Under the pieces are notes generated by a model that made no database searches, was not told the origin of the DNA, and saw nothing but the letters and a program-made list of their open reading frames with translations. DNA of 64,000 nucleotides. It comes from Agaricus subrufescens (taxonomy: Eukaryota > Basidiomycota > Agaricomycetes > Agaricales > Agaricaceae). The translations under genes and the position numbers were made by a program. Of the stretch, positions 12,995 through 24,200 are shown piece after piece. The stretch covers positions 2,108,001 to 2,172,000 of the forward strand of contig CM057064.1 of assembly GCA_029945375.1 (NCBI GenBank), read 5' to 3'. Each line of letters starts with the position of its first letter. The first letter of the stretch is position 1.

Positions 12995-15634
12995 TCAGCC
13001 CTGTAATTGGTCATCCCCAGGTGTAGGTTCTGGAGTTGGAGTCATGGGGGTGTCTTCATCTGCGGTGATGGTAAGTGGTGCAATCATTTCCTCAGTGTTG
13101 GCGTTTTCATTGACGGAGGCGTTTTGTTCCTCCTGGGATTGGTACCACTCTCTTGCTTCCTCCATTGATGCTGCCACAAATACTCGGTACATCTCGTCAT
13201 TTCCAACCATGGGTCCAGAATTGAGTATGACATCTGCAGCTGTCAATTGGAACGTGTTTCTGTCTGCTTTGGGTCCTTCGTCAAGGCGTATGAAGAAGGG
13301 TGATTCTCCTATGTTGAGCCACAGACCACTGCTTAGGTATTCTATGTCTTCCACATATTCATTTTCCATTATTTTCATAAGCCACAGTAGGTTGGTTTCG
13401 TCGGGGTATCTCCAGCCGTCCCATTCTTCTATGGCTGGTGGGACGCCGTTCTTTTCTAAGTATTGGCGTCGCCGCTCGTCGACGTTTTGGTAGTAGTCGT
13501 GATGGAGGGGGGATCCATTGTAGTTGCTAGCGATGAAATGGAGTCCGAATAGATATGAGTGGTCTATCCACTCTGGGGGGATTCGGTTATCTATGAGGGA
13601 GCGGATAACATCCGTTACCCCGAAATTGCCTGTCATGGTCGTTGGGAAATCTACCCAGCGAATGGATGTGTTTTTCTTGTGTCTTGGACGAAATGGTTTG
13701 TCCGGGTGCTGTTCGTTGTACGCGGCGATCGCTTCCCGATATAATCCGGGTGTTGCAGTTACTGCGGCAAAGTGACGTGTGTATATTACACGTCGTTGTC
13801 TGTTGCGTGGGGCTAGGGCTCTCATGAGTCCATATCCGAAGAGTGATCTTCGGTGGATTCCATAAGCGTGGTTCATGACTATTCCATGAACGTAGTTTGG
13901 TGAGCCTGGCCGCGCGTGTAGTGTCATCCATAACCCTACGTGGTCGATTTCCAGTGTTTGGTTGTTTTCTGGGGGTGCTACTCCAGCCCCCCCTGATGCT
14001 GCTAGGGTATTCCTTCCAGTGATGATATCTCGGTAATCTCGTGGGACGGGTATGTCGGCCCATGCGTAGTCGTTTAGCGGGATGTTGGGTGCGTCCCTAG
14101 CTGGGTTGAAATCGATCTCTACGATTCGTTCCATAGTGTGGTCCCTATAAGCTGGCATGGTCCTTCCAGCGACGTATCGGAAATTGCAGAAGAGGTAGTA
14201 CGCCTCTATTCTCGTGGAGGCGAAGACTCTTTCGTTGCTGATGATTTTCCGTAGCTCATCAACTTCGAATAGAGAGTGTGGAAATCCTCGGGGAGCGGCG
14301 ACATATAGTGGGTTCCCGAGGTGAGGTTTCCAGGGGTTTCTCCCTTTGTTGTGCGCGTCGGCATCGCATGCTTTCCTTGCGGATTCTCCGTAGGTTACGA
14401 TGTTGGTGTAGGGGCTGTGGTACAGCCTTGTATGTACCATACCTCGGAGTGAGTTGTCTCGCTCCTTGAATCCGCCTATCATCTTTATTCCCCAGAAGTC
14501 GGGAATCCTTCCAACTCTTTTCCGTTCGAGCTTAGCTCTGATGTCGGCTTGTTGTTTCTCTTTGCGAGCTTTCTTTTCTCGCCATGCTTTTGCCTTTGCG
14601 CTATGGTCATCTTCGTCTGGTGATTCCTCGGTGTCGTCGTAATCTTCGGAATCTGACGATATTGCTGCCATCGATCCTGCTAGTGGTTGAGTATCCAGCA
14701 TTCTTGGTGTTTCGGGGTTCAGTTCCCCGGGGATGATCATTCGTACGGGTTCAGAATAGGTCCATTCAGATGGTCCCTCGTCTTTCTTTTTTCCATCAGT
14801 TTCTGATGGTCTGGGGTGACGCGCGCGTTTCGCGTTGGGTGGGTTATCCACCTGCATTGGCGCATGGCTGGATGTCGCCAATCCTCGCGGCTGACTCTCT
14901 TCCGTGGCTGGTTCGAGAGTTGGTTCTTCGCATTGTATGAAATTGTATGTTGAGCTTGTCTTGCTCAGCGGTTGGGTTTGTGTCGTTTTCGACGCGTTCG
15001 GTGGTTGTGGGTTTGTGTCGTTGGATCCTTTCGATGACTCTCTCGATACTCTCGGGGATTCATAGTTCCCCGATCCTTCTGCTCTTCTTTTAGCAGGGAT
15101 TCCTGCTGTTGGTCTCTCGTTTCTGTATAAGGCCAGTTTGTTGTTTGCCATACTGATCTCTTTTCGTTGGATCTCGAGTTGATCCACCATCAGGTTCATG
15201 ATCAGTTCCGTTGCAGGGTTGTCCAAGTCCACGCTTCGGAATGATTTGCGGTCGATGTCGATCGCTTGTGTTATTCTATTAATGAGTGATTCGTGTTCAC
15301 TACGTTTTTGCGGTTGTGAGTCTGTGATTGTCCTCCTGTTTGGTGTAAATTGAGGACGCGTATTTCCGTGTCCTGTTCCTGTCTGATAGTTCTGACTGGT
15401 TTGGTGTTGGTGTTGAGCGTAGTATGATTGCTCATGGTTATTACTCTGGTGATCGGTGAACTGGGTTGGTGTGAGCCGTGTTTGTTCGTTATGGAGCTGA
15501 CGCGGTGGTGCCGTTTGCACCTGATAGTTATGGCTCTGTGCACGAGGGGGCATGCCTCGGCTTCCCCCCCTACCAAACCCGTTCCTCGGGTTTCTTCCTC
15601 TCGTAGTGCCTCGACCTCGCTCATACGGGAACAT
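12995..15634 (-). CDS. 879-codon accessory ORF of the gypsy element, function unknown
   Basis: A long, undamaged ORF placed between integrase and 3' LTR, where other retroelements carry env or accessory genes; it starts 129 bases after the integrase stop. The N-terminus is RG-rich (RGRGTTRGRNPRNGFGRGG), followed by a Gln/Asn/His-rich segment with an SYYAQHQHQ-type composition. Residues about 110-190 may be helical. Then come a KR-rich patch (KRARHPRP), an acidic run (SSDSEDYDDTEESPDEDD) and a strongly charged helix (AKAWREKKARKEKQQ). From about residue 370 to 830 it looks like a folded globular domain (for example VGRIPDFWGIKMIGG, HVGLWMTLHARPGSPNY, PPEWIDHSYLFGLHFIASN). There is no signal peptide or membrane segment, so it does not resemble an envelope protein. 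RG and basic patches suggest nucleic-acid binding, which is inference only. No homologous family was recognised. Confidence 0.85.
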   Translation of the reverse strand: MFPYERGRGTTRGRNPRNGFGRGGSRGMPPRAQSHNYQVQTAPPRQLHNEQTRLTPTQFTDHQSNNHEQSYYAQHQHQTSQNYQTGTGHGNTRPQFTPNRRTITDSQPQKRSEHESLINRITQAIDIDRKSFRSVDLDNPATELIMNLMVDQLEIQRKEISMANNKLALYRNERPTAGIPAKRRAEGSGNYESPRVSRESSKGSNDTNPQPPNASKTTQTQPLSKTSSTYNFIQCEEPTLEPATEESQPRGLATSSHAPMQVDNPPNAKRARHPRPSETDGKKKDEGPSEWTYSEPVRMIIPGELNPETPRMLDTQPLAGSMAAISSDSEDYDDTEESPDEDDHSAKAKAWREKKARKEKQQADIRAKLERKRVGRIPDFWGIKMIGGFKERDNSLRGMVHTRLYHSPYTNIVTYGESARKACDADAHNKGRNPWKPHLGNPLYVAAPRGFPHSLFEVDELRKIISNERVFASTRIEAYYLFCNFRYVAGRTMPAYRDHTMERIVEIDFNPARDAPNIPLNDYAWADIPVPRDYRDIITGRNTLAASGGAGVAPPENNQTLEIDHVGLWMTLHARPGSPNYVHGIVMNHAYGIHRRSLFGYGLMRALAPRNRQRRVIYTRHFAAVTATPGLYREAIAAYNEQHPDKPFRPRHKKNTSIRWVDFPTTMTGNFGVTDVIRSLIDNRIPPEWIDHSYLFGLHFIASNYNGSPLHHDYYQNVDERRRQYLEKNGVPPAIEEWDGWRYPDETNLLWLMKIMENEYVEDIEYLSSGLWLNIGESPFFIRLDEGPKADRNTFQLTAADVILNSGPMVGNDEMYRVFVAASMEEAREWYQSQEEQNASVNENANTEEMIAPLTITADEDTPMTPTPEPTPGDDQLQG

Positions 15635-15763
15635 GTTTACTATTGTTGCGTGTAGGTGGTGGTTGTGTAGTAAGTTAAGTGTGCGGGTTTCTTCCCGATC
15701 CGTTTTTGTAATGGATCGTTGTTTCCGATCATATTTGATCCTATCTTGAAGTGCACGTGGTAG

Positions 15764-18700
15764 TCACTTCTTTTTTGGTAACTGGTTTGCCCTTTTTACG
15801 TTATGTATTTCGAGGTATCTGTCCAGGGCGATTAAGTCCTTGCAGTTGTGGTATGGTTCCCAGGTGGTGTCGCCTAGGCTCCATCGTATTTCGAATTCCA
15901 GTTTCCCTTGTTCGTCGCGTCGGTGGCCTCGTATTTCGTCGACGAACCACTCGTGTTCGTCGTCGAGTCCGAAATCGTATGGTTCAGGTTGAGCTCTATT
16001 CGGGAAATTTACGTCGTCGGATGCGTGGTGAGGTCTGAGTAATGACACATGGAAGTTAGGGTGGATTCCGCGTTTGGCGAGTGGTGCCGGAAGATCCAGC
16101 GTGTAGTTGGACGTTGATTGGTTTGCTCGGGCCACTCTGTATGGTCCGATGAACTTCGGGCATAGTTTTTTTGCTCGGTTCTTTGGCAGGTTGAGGTTTT
16201 TTGTGGATAGGTACACTAGGTCTCCAGTGTTTATTATTGGTTCGCTTCCTCGTTTCCGATTTGCGTTAAGTGTCTGGAACACTCTTGCCTCGATTATGGC
16301 ATCGTGTGCTTCTGCTATATTTGTCAGTGCTTGTTCGGCGAATGCTTTGACCCCTTTTTGTATGGAAGCATCGGGTTTTGCTTCCCTGATCATTGACGGC
16401 ATGTGTCCGTAATTTAGTTCAAACGGTGCGAACCCAGTTGTTGCGGATACGCTCGCGTTTATCGCGAACTCTACCATGGGTGCTTTATTCACCCAGTTTT
16501 TTTGGTCGTGTCGTACGACTGCCCTGAATATCTGGCCAACGTCTTTATTGGCTCGTTCTGTTTGTCCGTCCGTTTGTGGGTGGAATGCGGTTGACATCAG
16601 TAATTTTGCTCCCAGTAATTTGTGTAGGCTTTGCCACCACGCTGAGGTGAACCGAGAGTCTCGGTCGCTTACTATTGATTTAGGTAATCCGTGAAGTTTC
16701 ACTATGTCTTTTAAGTATATCCAGGAGAGTTCCGATGCCTTCATTGTGGTATTTACTGGTATTAGGTGTACCATGCTGGTCATCCTGCACAAGATGACCC
16801 ATAGGAAATTGCTTCCTGCGCTTTCTGGGAATGGTCCTATAAAGTCCATTCCTATCGATTCCCAGGGTTTCGTGGGTATGGGTAGTGAGTGTAGCTTTCC
16901 TGTGGGTTTCTGCGGCGGTACTTTTGACGTTTGGCAGGTTTGGCATGTTCTACAGAATTCGCGGATGTCGCGTCCCATTGATTTCCACCAGTAGTACTTC
17001 CTGATGTATTCTGTTGTCTTTTCGGTACCGTAGTGTCCTATAATATCATGGGCCTGAGTTATTATCGTCGTGATACTATCACGATCGTTGGGTAGACAAA
17101 GTATTTGTTCTCCATGTTTGTTTCGATGGTAAATTAATCCATCGTTAATTGTGAAGTCGTGGTGTTGTTCAATGTTGTCCATTATTGCATTTGTCATCGT
17201 GTCTTCTCTGTATTTCTTTCTTACTTGATCCAAGAATGTATCTTGGTGGATTATAGTATTATTGGATGGGTTTGATTTCATGGATTCTTTCAAAGTCGGG
17301 TCGTGTTCCTCTTCCAGTGTCTGGATTACTGTGTGAGCGGCTCGTATTGCATCTTTCCTGTCTCTGTCCACGTTCGGACAGTTTGGGGATATATGTCCTG
17401 CTTGATGACATTTGAAGCATATGACTTCGTCTCTTTGTTTTATTTGCCCTGAATCTTTCACCCGCTGTTGGTGATTATGATGTTTTTCTCTCTGTTCTTC
17501 CTGTTTTCGAAGGCCTGGTGTGGTGCGTGTTTTATCACCTTTGTTATCGTCTCGTCGATTTGGATTCGATTTCACTCTAGTGGCGTTGCGGTGTCCGTAA
17601 CGTCCTTCTCTCTGTTCGGTCCGGTGGTGGTCTCGTCGTTCTGGTCGGTTGTTCGACCTATTTTCTTCTTTATGCCCCGAGGTGTTTCCTCGTTGTAGGC
17701 TTCTGTTATAGTATGCGGCTATTTTGGTTCGGTTCTCGAACCACTTCGCGTATGATACGAAGTCGTCTAGTGAGTTCGCGTCTGGTGTTAGACCGTTATT
17801 GAATAGGAGATCTTTCCTCATGTCTTCCGGGATTCCTTCGAGGAATTTCTCGACTAATGTGTAGTCATCTGGGTGTATTGTCATTTGTTGGGCGTAGTCG
17901 ATTAGTGCGTCATGGAATGCTTGTACTCCCAAGGTGCTGCTGTATCTAGCCTGTCTTAGGCCTTCCTTTGCTTCGTGCATTGATGTTGGAAGTATAAATC
18001 GGTCATATAGCGCGCACATTGCGTCTTCGAATGTCCAGTCATATTTTGACCGGTCTATTCCTGTTATGTGCCGGAGTACGAAGTCCTTTGCTTCCCCCTT
18101 TACATAATATGGGAGTAGTGCTACTCTCGATTGATCGATTCCCTGCTCTGATCCCCCGAATCCTCTTTGAGGTACAGATCTACGGATAAGGTTGCTACGA
18201 AATTCTCCAGTATTTTGTATCTCTGGCTTCCGGCGTATGGTTCTACGCCGTTATCTGTAGGTAGCTTTATTGTTCCAGGTTTCATGCCACTCGGCATTAC
18301 GAATGGTTGGGATAGGTTTTCTCGTACTATCCTTTTTAGTTTGTCGTGTACTCGGTTTTGATGTGTTTGGAGTGTATGTAACACTCCCGGGGCTGTATTG
18401 CCAGGTATGCTCCTGGCTATCGAGTATCCTCTAGCGGGTCTCTGTCCATTCGTTTGGAATGGCTCTTCTCCTGTTGTGGATGGGTTTGTACGGCTAGGTT
18501 GTTGTCCCTTTGCCGATGATCCGGTTGTTCGTTGGGATTTTTTCGTTTGACGGGATGTTCCCGTCCTGTTTGTTTTATTTGAATGCGATGGCGACGAATC
18601 TCGCCTTTGCCTGAATGGGATATTCGATCTCTTATCTTCTTCCGATGATGATTCCTCCGGGTTCGATGAGCTATCGTAATGTCGTTTTGTACGTTTCGTT

Positions 18701-19818
18701 CTCTTCTTAGGTTCTGGGATTTTTCCTTTACCCAATTCGTATGGGGATATCCCTTTGAGGTCTGTGCTTTGGAAGTGGACGCCGTTCGTACCGAAGTTTC
18801 TTTCTTCGGATCCTGATCCTAGGAATAGGGGTTCTTTTTGTTTACCTTTATTTCTGATTATTTCTTCATGTCCGATGGTTGTTTCCATCGTTTCTTGTGC
18901 CCTTAGTTTCTCGAAGGATTCTCCTTCGCCCCACATTCGTCGGTCAATGTCGGATTCGTCGTCCGACTGCGGATTGCCATCGTAAGCTCGATGGCCTCTG
19001 AATATTACGCCCTGGTCCTCTATTCTTGATGTTCCCAGATTCATGAAGTCGTTTTCTCTCATTCGCTGATAGGCTACCCTATCTTTCCATTTGTACGATC
19101 TTCGCACTTGGTAGTATGTTCCTTGATTTTCCGAAGGTTCTCTTGGTTTGCTGTTTCTTCCCGGTTCATTGTAGTTGTGTCGGGATGCTAAGTCGATTAT
19201 GTGACTGTCGTCACGCGTGATGACGGGTGATGGCGGGGCTCTTCCGAGTCCTAGTATTGATGCGCTTCTGGGGCTTGGGCTCCGTGGAGGTATATCAAAT
19301 CCTCTTTCTGCTAGTTTGAGTGAGAATTCACTCATGGGGGTAGATGCTCTACTCCGTTCTTCTTTCGACAATTTTTGTCGTTGATATACCTGGATTACTT
19401 CCGCTAGGGCTTTGAGGAATGTGTCTCTATATTCGCGTGTTGTTGGTAGAATTCCTTTCCCTAGTGCTTGGTGGGTTTGTTCCACGATTCGCCTCGCGTA
19501 TCCTAGTAGTTTTTCCCGTCTCTTGTGTGCGTCTATCTTCGCACTGTCAAAGTATATAGCCGTTAGTTCCGCTAATGGTATCTCTCTCTTGATCTTTTCT
19601 AAGTCATCTTCTGATTCGCTGTCTTGGCGGTCTTCGTCCGCCTCTCTGATTGGGGATTCCTTTTCTATCACGTATTTTCCTGGAACATGGGGCGTTTTGT
19701 CGTCCCCTGTATTACTTCTACTTCCTTTTATTCTGGAAGTTTGTGTAGGTGTGTTGCTTGACCGGGATTCTCGGTCTGATTCGCTGAAGAGGTTCTCTTC
19801 TGGTCTTCGAGTGGCCAT
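15764..19818 (-). CDS. Gag-integrase fusion with chromodomain, PR-RT-RH absent, one internal frameshift
   Basis: The reading starts MATRRPEENLF at 19818 and stays open to a stop at 18121-18123, with a long charged N-terminal region (GSRSNTGDDKTPH). The retrotransposon Gag domain begins at PYAGSQRYKILENFVATL and continues in the -1 frame from about 18170 (GFGGSEQGIDQSRVALLPYY). The second frame then runs to 15764. It carries a zinc knuckle CFKCHQAGHISPNC near 17410 and, only about 120 residues later, the integrase HHCC domain (HYGTEKT, then CRTCQTCQ). The catalytic core follows, with Asp in GMDFIGPFP near 16845, Asp in VSDRDSRFTS near 16660 and Glu in DGQTERANK near 16560. The end is a chromodomain (WFVDEI to FEIRWSLGDTTWEPYHNC). 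All three catalytic acids are present. The frameshift may be mutation, a programmed shift, or an unrecognised splice. Confidence 0.85.
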
Positions 19819-19888
19819 TGCTACTCGTCTGTATGGGTGGTATAGGTAATGCGCTAGGTGTTCCGTTTTGTCGGAAAGCGTAAAAAAA

Positions 19889-20121
19889 TGTAAAGCGTGG
19901 GCTTTACAGGTCGTCACTCAGTTCCCTTAAGTCACACTCGATACGCTTTAGCCCGTTAATTAGGGAACGTAGTAAGTACGACAGTGGGGGTAAAAAGCAA
20001 CTACTGTTCGTCACATAACATCATGAGTATATAAGCCCATCAGTCATCATTTACATAAGGTTCATGAGACAATGACCGGATCACCATGGTCATTGTAGAG
20101 AAGGGTTATTTTCCCCTTACA
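19889..20121 (-). repeat. 5' LTR of the RT-less gypsy element
   Basis: 233 bp, reading the same as 12555-12787. A TATA-like GAGTATATAAGC lies at about 20026-20035. The right-hand target duplication CAAGC follows at 20122-20126. No convincing tRNA primer site was identified next to it on the element's sense strand. Confidence 0.93.
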
Positions 20122-21247
20122 CAAGCACAGGAACTTCTAGGTAAAATCCTGGCATCTGACCTCGATCAAAAGAGTAAGATGGAGGCCATATCCGGACTTG
20201 AACGTATGCCGGCTCCTAAGATCAAAACCCCGGCCAAACCCGTCAACCCCAAAGCTCACCCTACCCCTAAGGCCACCGCCATATCCAAAGGCCCCAGCCG
20301 AAAGGCCGCCATATTCAACATTGACGCCACCCTTCATCGCACCCACCTCTCTGACATCGGCGCGTTGTTGGAACGCATGAACAGGACGCTTACGGGCATA
20401 CGAAGCAGCATGAGAACCGAAACTGGCAAAATACAAGGTGATACGTTCCATATTTACCTTAACATCGTACCCAGAGAAGAGGAGTTCAACGACCTTCGAC
20501 TCGCACTCATATGCGCACTTGACCTCAAATCTGACGATGGTACAGACATCCCATCAGACGCCCTCGTCCCCTATGCCCCTCAGTCCACAGCCCACCTCAT
20601 CCTCAAAGGCTTCGACTTGTACAACACCAAATTCAGCAGAAAAGACGAAGATAAACTCACGGGAGAACAGGTTTTGGACCTCCTCAGCATGAACTCCCGC
20701 CTCAACGGCCTAGTTTGCGTACGCACCCCACGTGTCGTCAAGTCCCAGAAATCAGACGACTCCGCCGTCGTATTTATGGACGTCTGGGACTCTCAAAATG
20801 GAGCTAACACGAAACATATCGTCAATAAGCCCTATCACATCCACGGTAAGCTCATCCGCATCGAATACGCTAGACCGAGGGAATTCGTTCCCCAATGCCA
20901 AAAATGCTGGTCATGGAAACATGGCACATCAGCATGTAGAATCAACCACCATAAATGTGCCCGCTGCGGCGATGGCCATCGTACTGACAACCATGACTTT
21001 TACGCGGAATGCTGCGCATCACGGCGTACCGATAACCATGTTCCAACGTGCACCCATCCCCCCAAATGCCTTAACTGCGGAGGCCCTCACATGGCCTACG
21101 AAATCGCTTGCGAATACAAACAGCATCAACACGACCGACAATGGCACTTTAGATGAATTGAAGAAGACAGAGATCGACGCCTCGCATCACGAAAGGCGGC
21201 CATTAAGGCCACCGATCCCAATAAAGTAATTATCCCCATTGATTAAT

Positions 21248-24200
21248 ATGTCTAACACGCCTATTCCCATACCAGACGAGTGTCGAATACTCGCCCCCCC
21301 CTTTTTTAACATATGGTCATATAATGCTAACAAGAGTTGGGAGAACACTTCCCTCACTCTAGAACGCTGTGCCTCTTTCATCGACATAATTTTATTTCAG
21401 GAGCCCGGATGGAAACACGTCCGCGCCCAACCCTCAACAGTCAACAAGGAAGGCGACGATGCCTTTGGCCCTCCCATACATCCCTTGTGGATACCGATCC
21501 TCCCCGCCTTTGATTGCACTAACGCCTCGTCTTTCCACCCTCGAGTCCTAACCTACGTTAATAGGAGGCTCGCTTCCCTTAATCCCCAGTACAGATCGGA
21601 TGTTTGCAAACACCCTGATGTATCCATACTAACCCTCAAACACCCAGGATGTCTCCGAGAAACCACCAATATCGCAAACGTATATAATGACGGCCGTTCC
21701 CACGCGGCCCTCGTATTCTTGGAAAACGAAACTAACCGGCTCCCTCTTCTAGACATAAGCGCAGGCGACTTCAACATTCAAGACGCCGAATGGGACCCGG
21801 GTGCAAGAGCGCACCATGGACCTAATGCTCACAGCACCAGACTAGTGGATGCCCTGAGTTCCTTAGGCGTCCTCAGAGCCAACTTTGACAATCAACACAC
21901 CCCCACACATATCCCCCACCAACACGAAGGCGTTCGCCCCTCTATTATCGACCTATGCTTCGCCTCCCCCACATTTCTCGAAAACCCTGGATTTCAGGCC
22001 ATTGTCCAGAACGATGACGTCAGCAGGCTCGGGTCGGATCACAACCCGATACACATCAAATGTCCTAACAAGGGCCAAGAAGACACTTGTGGTAAGATGT
22101 TTCTTGATCGATATTCTAAAGAAGAAGACGCCTTCGTCAAAGAAATCATAGACAATACTAACATCCTTAGAATTTCACAAGGCCTTCCGACAAATGCCGA
22201 TCAAATTGAAAAGTTCACGGACAGCATGGGTAAAATTTTCCTTGAAGCATGGAATACTCACGCTGTCCTAGCTAAACCGTCCCGCCATTCCAAAAAATGG
22301 TGGGATAAGGATTGCAGAAACGCGTTCAACGACATGAAACGCAATCGACTCCCAGGCTCCAAACGCGACCCCGCCAAGTACTCCGCCCTCAGAAAATTGG
22401 CAAGGGAAAAGAGAAATGCACACTTCAGCAAAGCAATCAAGTATACGGCTGTCGACAAGAAACGACCATGGGACCTTGTCGAGTGGACAAGGGAGCGCAA
22501 ACTCCCGGCCACCGAGGCTATTCTCGACACGGAAGGTAAACCGTGTAACGATGACACTTCCCTTTTCAACGCCATTCATTGTACCTTTAACTCTGCTAAT
22601 GACCGAAAGGTCACTTTCGACAGAGTCACCGAAAACCTCACCCCCCTTCCTCCCCGAACATGGAACCCCTTCTCTCCACTCGAAATTACTGATGCATTAC
22701 GTAGCTGCTCCAAAAATTCGGCTCCTGGTCCAGATCACATCTCCTGGCATATCCTCAAAAGACTCATTAGGTCGTCGCCGGAATTCACGGCCACCTTGGT
22801 CTCATTATGTAATGTATGTGTCGAAATGGGAACATGGCCGTCACACTTCAAAGAATCAATCTCGGTCATTATCCCCAAACCTGGAAAACCGACATATGAT
22901 AGGATCAAGTCGTTCCGACCTATCGTATTACTCAACACAACAGGTAAATTGTTCAAGAAGGTTATAGCCACCCGACTACAATTCGATGGTATCTCCCACA
23001 AAATTGTCCACCCATGCCAAACCGGGGGTATTCTTCAACGATCCACAGAAGACGCCGCCATTGCCATTACCCATTGCGTCAGAAACGCTTGGAGTCGTAA
23101 ACAGGTTGTTTCAGTTCTCGCCTTTGATATCGCCCAATTTTTCCCATCCCTGAATCATTCTATATTATGTGATACGCTAACCCATTTTGGATATCCACCA
23201 CAGATCGTCTCATTTTTTCGCAATTATCTAGTTGATCGATATACGTCATACAACATAAACAACAAAAAATCCCCTAAATACGCTTGTGACGTAGGAGTCG
23301 GACAAGGAAGCGCTCTCTCGCCTATCCTATCCGCACTCTATATTTCTCCTATCTTTCACCTCTTAGACCACTGGATCGTAAATGACGAATCATTCATTAA
23401 ACCTATTTCCTCTTTCCTCTCTTACGTTGACAATGGTTTACTTGTAGCTACGGACTCGGATTATCATAGTACCCACAAATCCCTCATCCGCGCGTATACT
23501 CACATCACATCTCTATTTACAGATTTTGGTTTGGTTATGGAACACTCCAAAACCGAACTCTTCAATTTCGCCAAAAAACCCGGTGATCCCAACCCTCCCA
23601 TCGATCTTGGCGTCGAACCATATACAGGAGATCACCCCCTTACCCCCAAAGATGTCTGGAGATACCTAGGCGTCTTCTTCGACCGCTCACTCACCTTCAA
23701 ATATCATGTCAAGAGATACGCCACACGCTCATTCTCAGCCGCAAAATGCCTCAAAATCCTAGGCAACTCGGCGCGTGGCCTCAACCCCATCCACAAACGC
23801 CTCCTCTACACATCATGCGTTATCCCCATTGCTACATACGGACTTGGATGCTGGTATAGACCTGGTACCCGCGGATTTGTCGCCAACACCAAAATCTTCA
23901 ACGCTATGCACCGATCTGCATCACTGTGGATTACTGGTGCATTCCGCACCACCCCCACAGGAGGAGCATTAGCCATGGCCGGCCTCACACCCATGCACAT
24001 AATCCTCAAAAAACTACACGACAAATCCAAAGCTAGGATCGCCACCCTCCATCGAGGTCACCCCATTCTCGCCCTCACGTACAAACGTATGGCCCAGGGA
24101 ACTAAATTACACCTGGAGAGCTTAGAAATGATGTCTAAGACCAGAAGGAAAATCGCTAAGTCACCGCTTGACGTCAGTAGTCTCGACCTCATCGCTGAAA

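Larger units (their letters stand above)
12555..20121 (-). mobile_element. Non-autonomous Ty3/gypsy chromodomain retrotransposon lacking PR, RT and RNase H
   Basis: 7567 bp. The LTRs at 12555-12787 and 19889-20121 are both 233 bp, show no difference on reading through, and are flanked by a 5-bp target duplication CAAGC (12550-12554, 20122-20126). On the minus strand the order is 5' LTR, Gag, integrase with chromodomain, a long ORF of unknown function, polypurine tract (AAGGGGGTG at about 12788-12796) and 3' LTR. No protease, reverse transcriptase or RNase H sequence exists between the zinc knuckle and the integrase. It sits inside LINE ORF1, which reads in frame across the target site once the element is removed. 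Transposition would need enzymes supplied by a relative. Confidence 0.92.
10839..21246 (+). pseudogene. LINE ORF1 (Gag-like, CCHC zinc knuckles), broken by frameshift, stop and gypsy insertion
   Basis: Starts MSDPFVPNSQ at 10839. The N-terminal part is Pro/Ser-rich and basic (KSARLAAREEKR), then DEEIKQEFRNLIDEEE and a conserved block LWAELVVYYDSFIPEFIP. The frame shifts by one base between about 12256 and 12311, and continues as SIKDMSHLGTKAKASLLHKI up to the gypsy target site at 12554. Coding resumes in the same frame at 20127 (AQELLGKILASDLDQKSK), through a central domain to the zinc knuckles CQKCWSWKHGTSAC, CARCGDGH and CLNCGGPH near 20890-21090. A TGA at 21154-21156 interrupts the basic tail, which otherwise runs in frame to TAA at 21244-21246, one base before the ORF2 ATG. 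The product would be the RNA-binding chaperone of the LINE RNP. Confidence 0.85.

Noticed and set aside
12995..15634. Envelope-like (errantivirus-type) gene downstream of integrase
   Set aside because: Position fits, but there is no signal peptide, no membrane helix and no furin-like site; composition is RG-, Q/N- and charge-rich.
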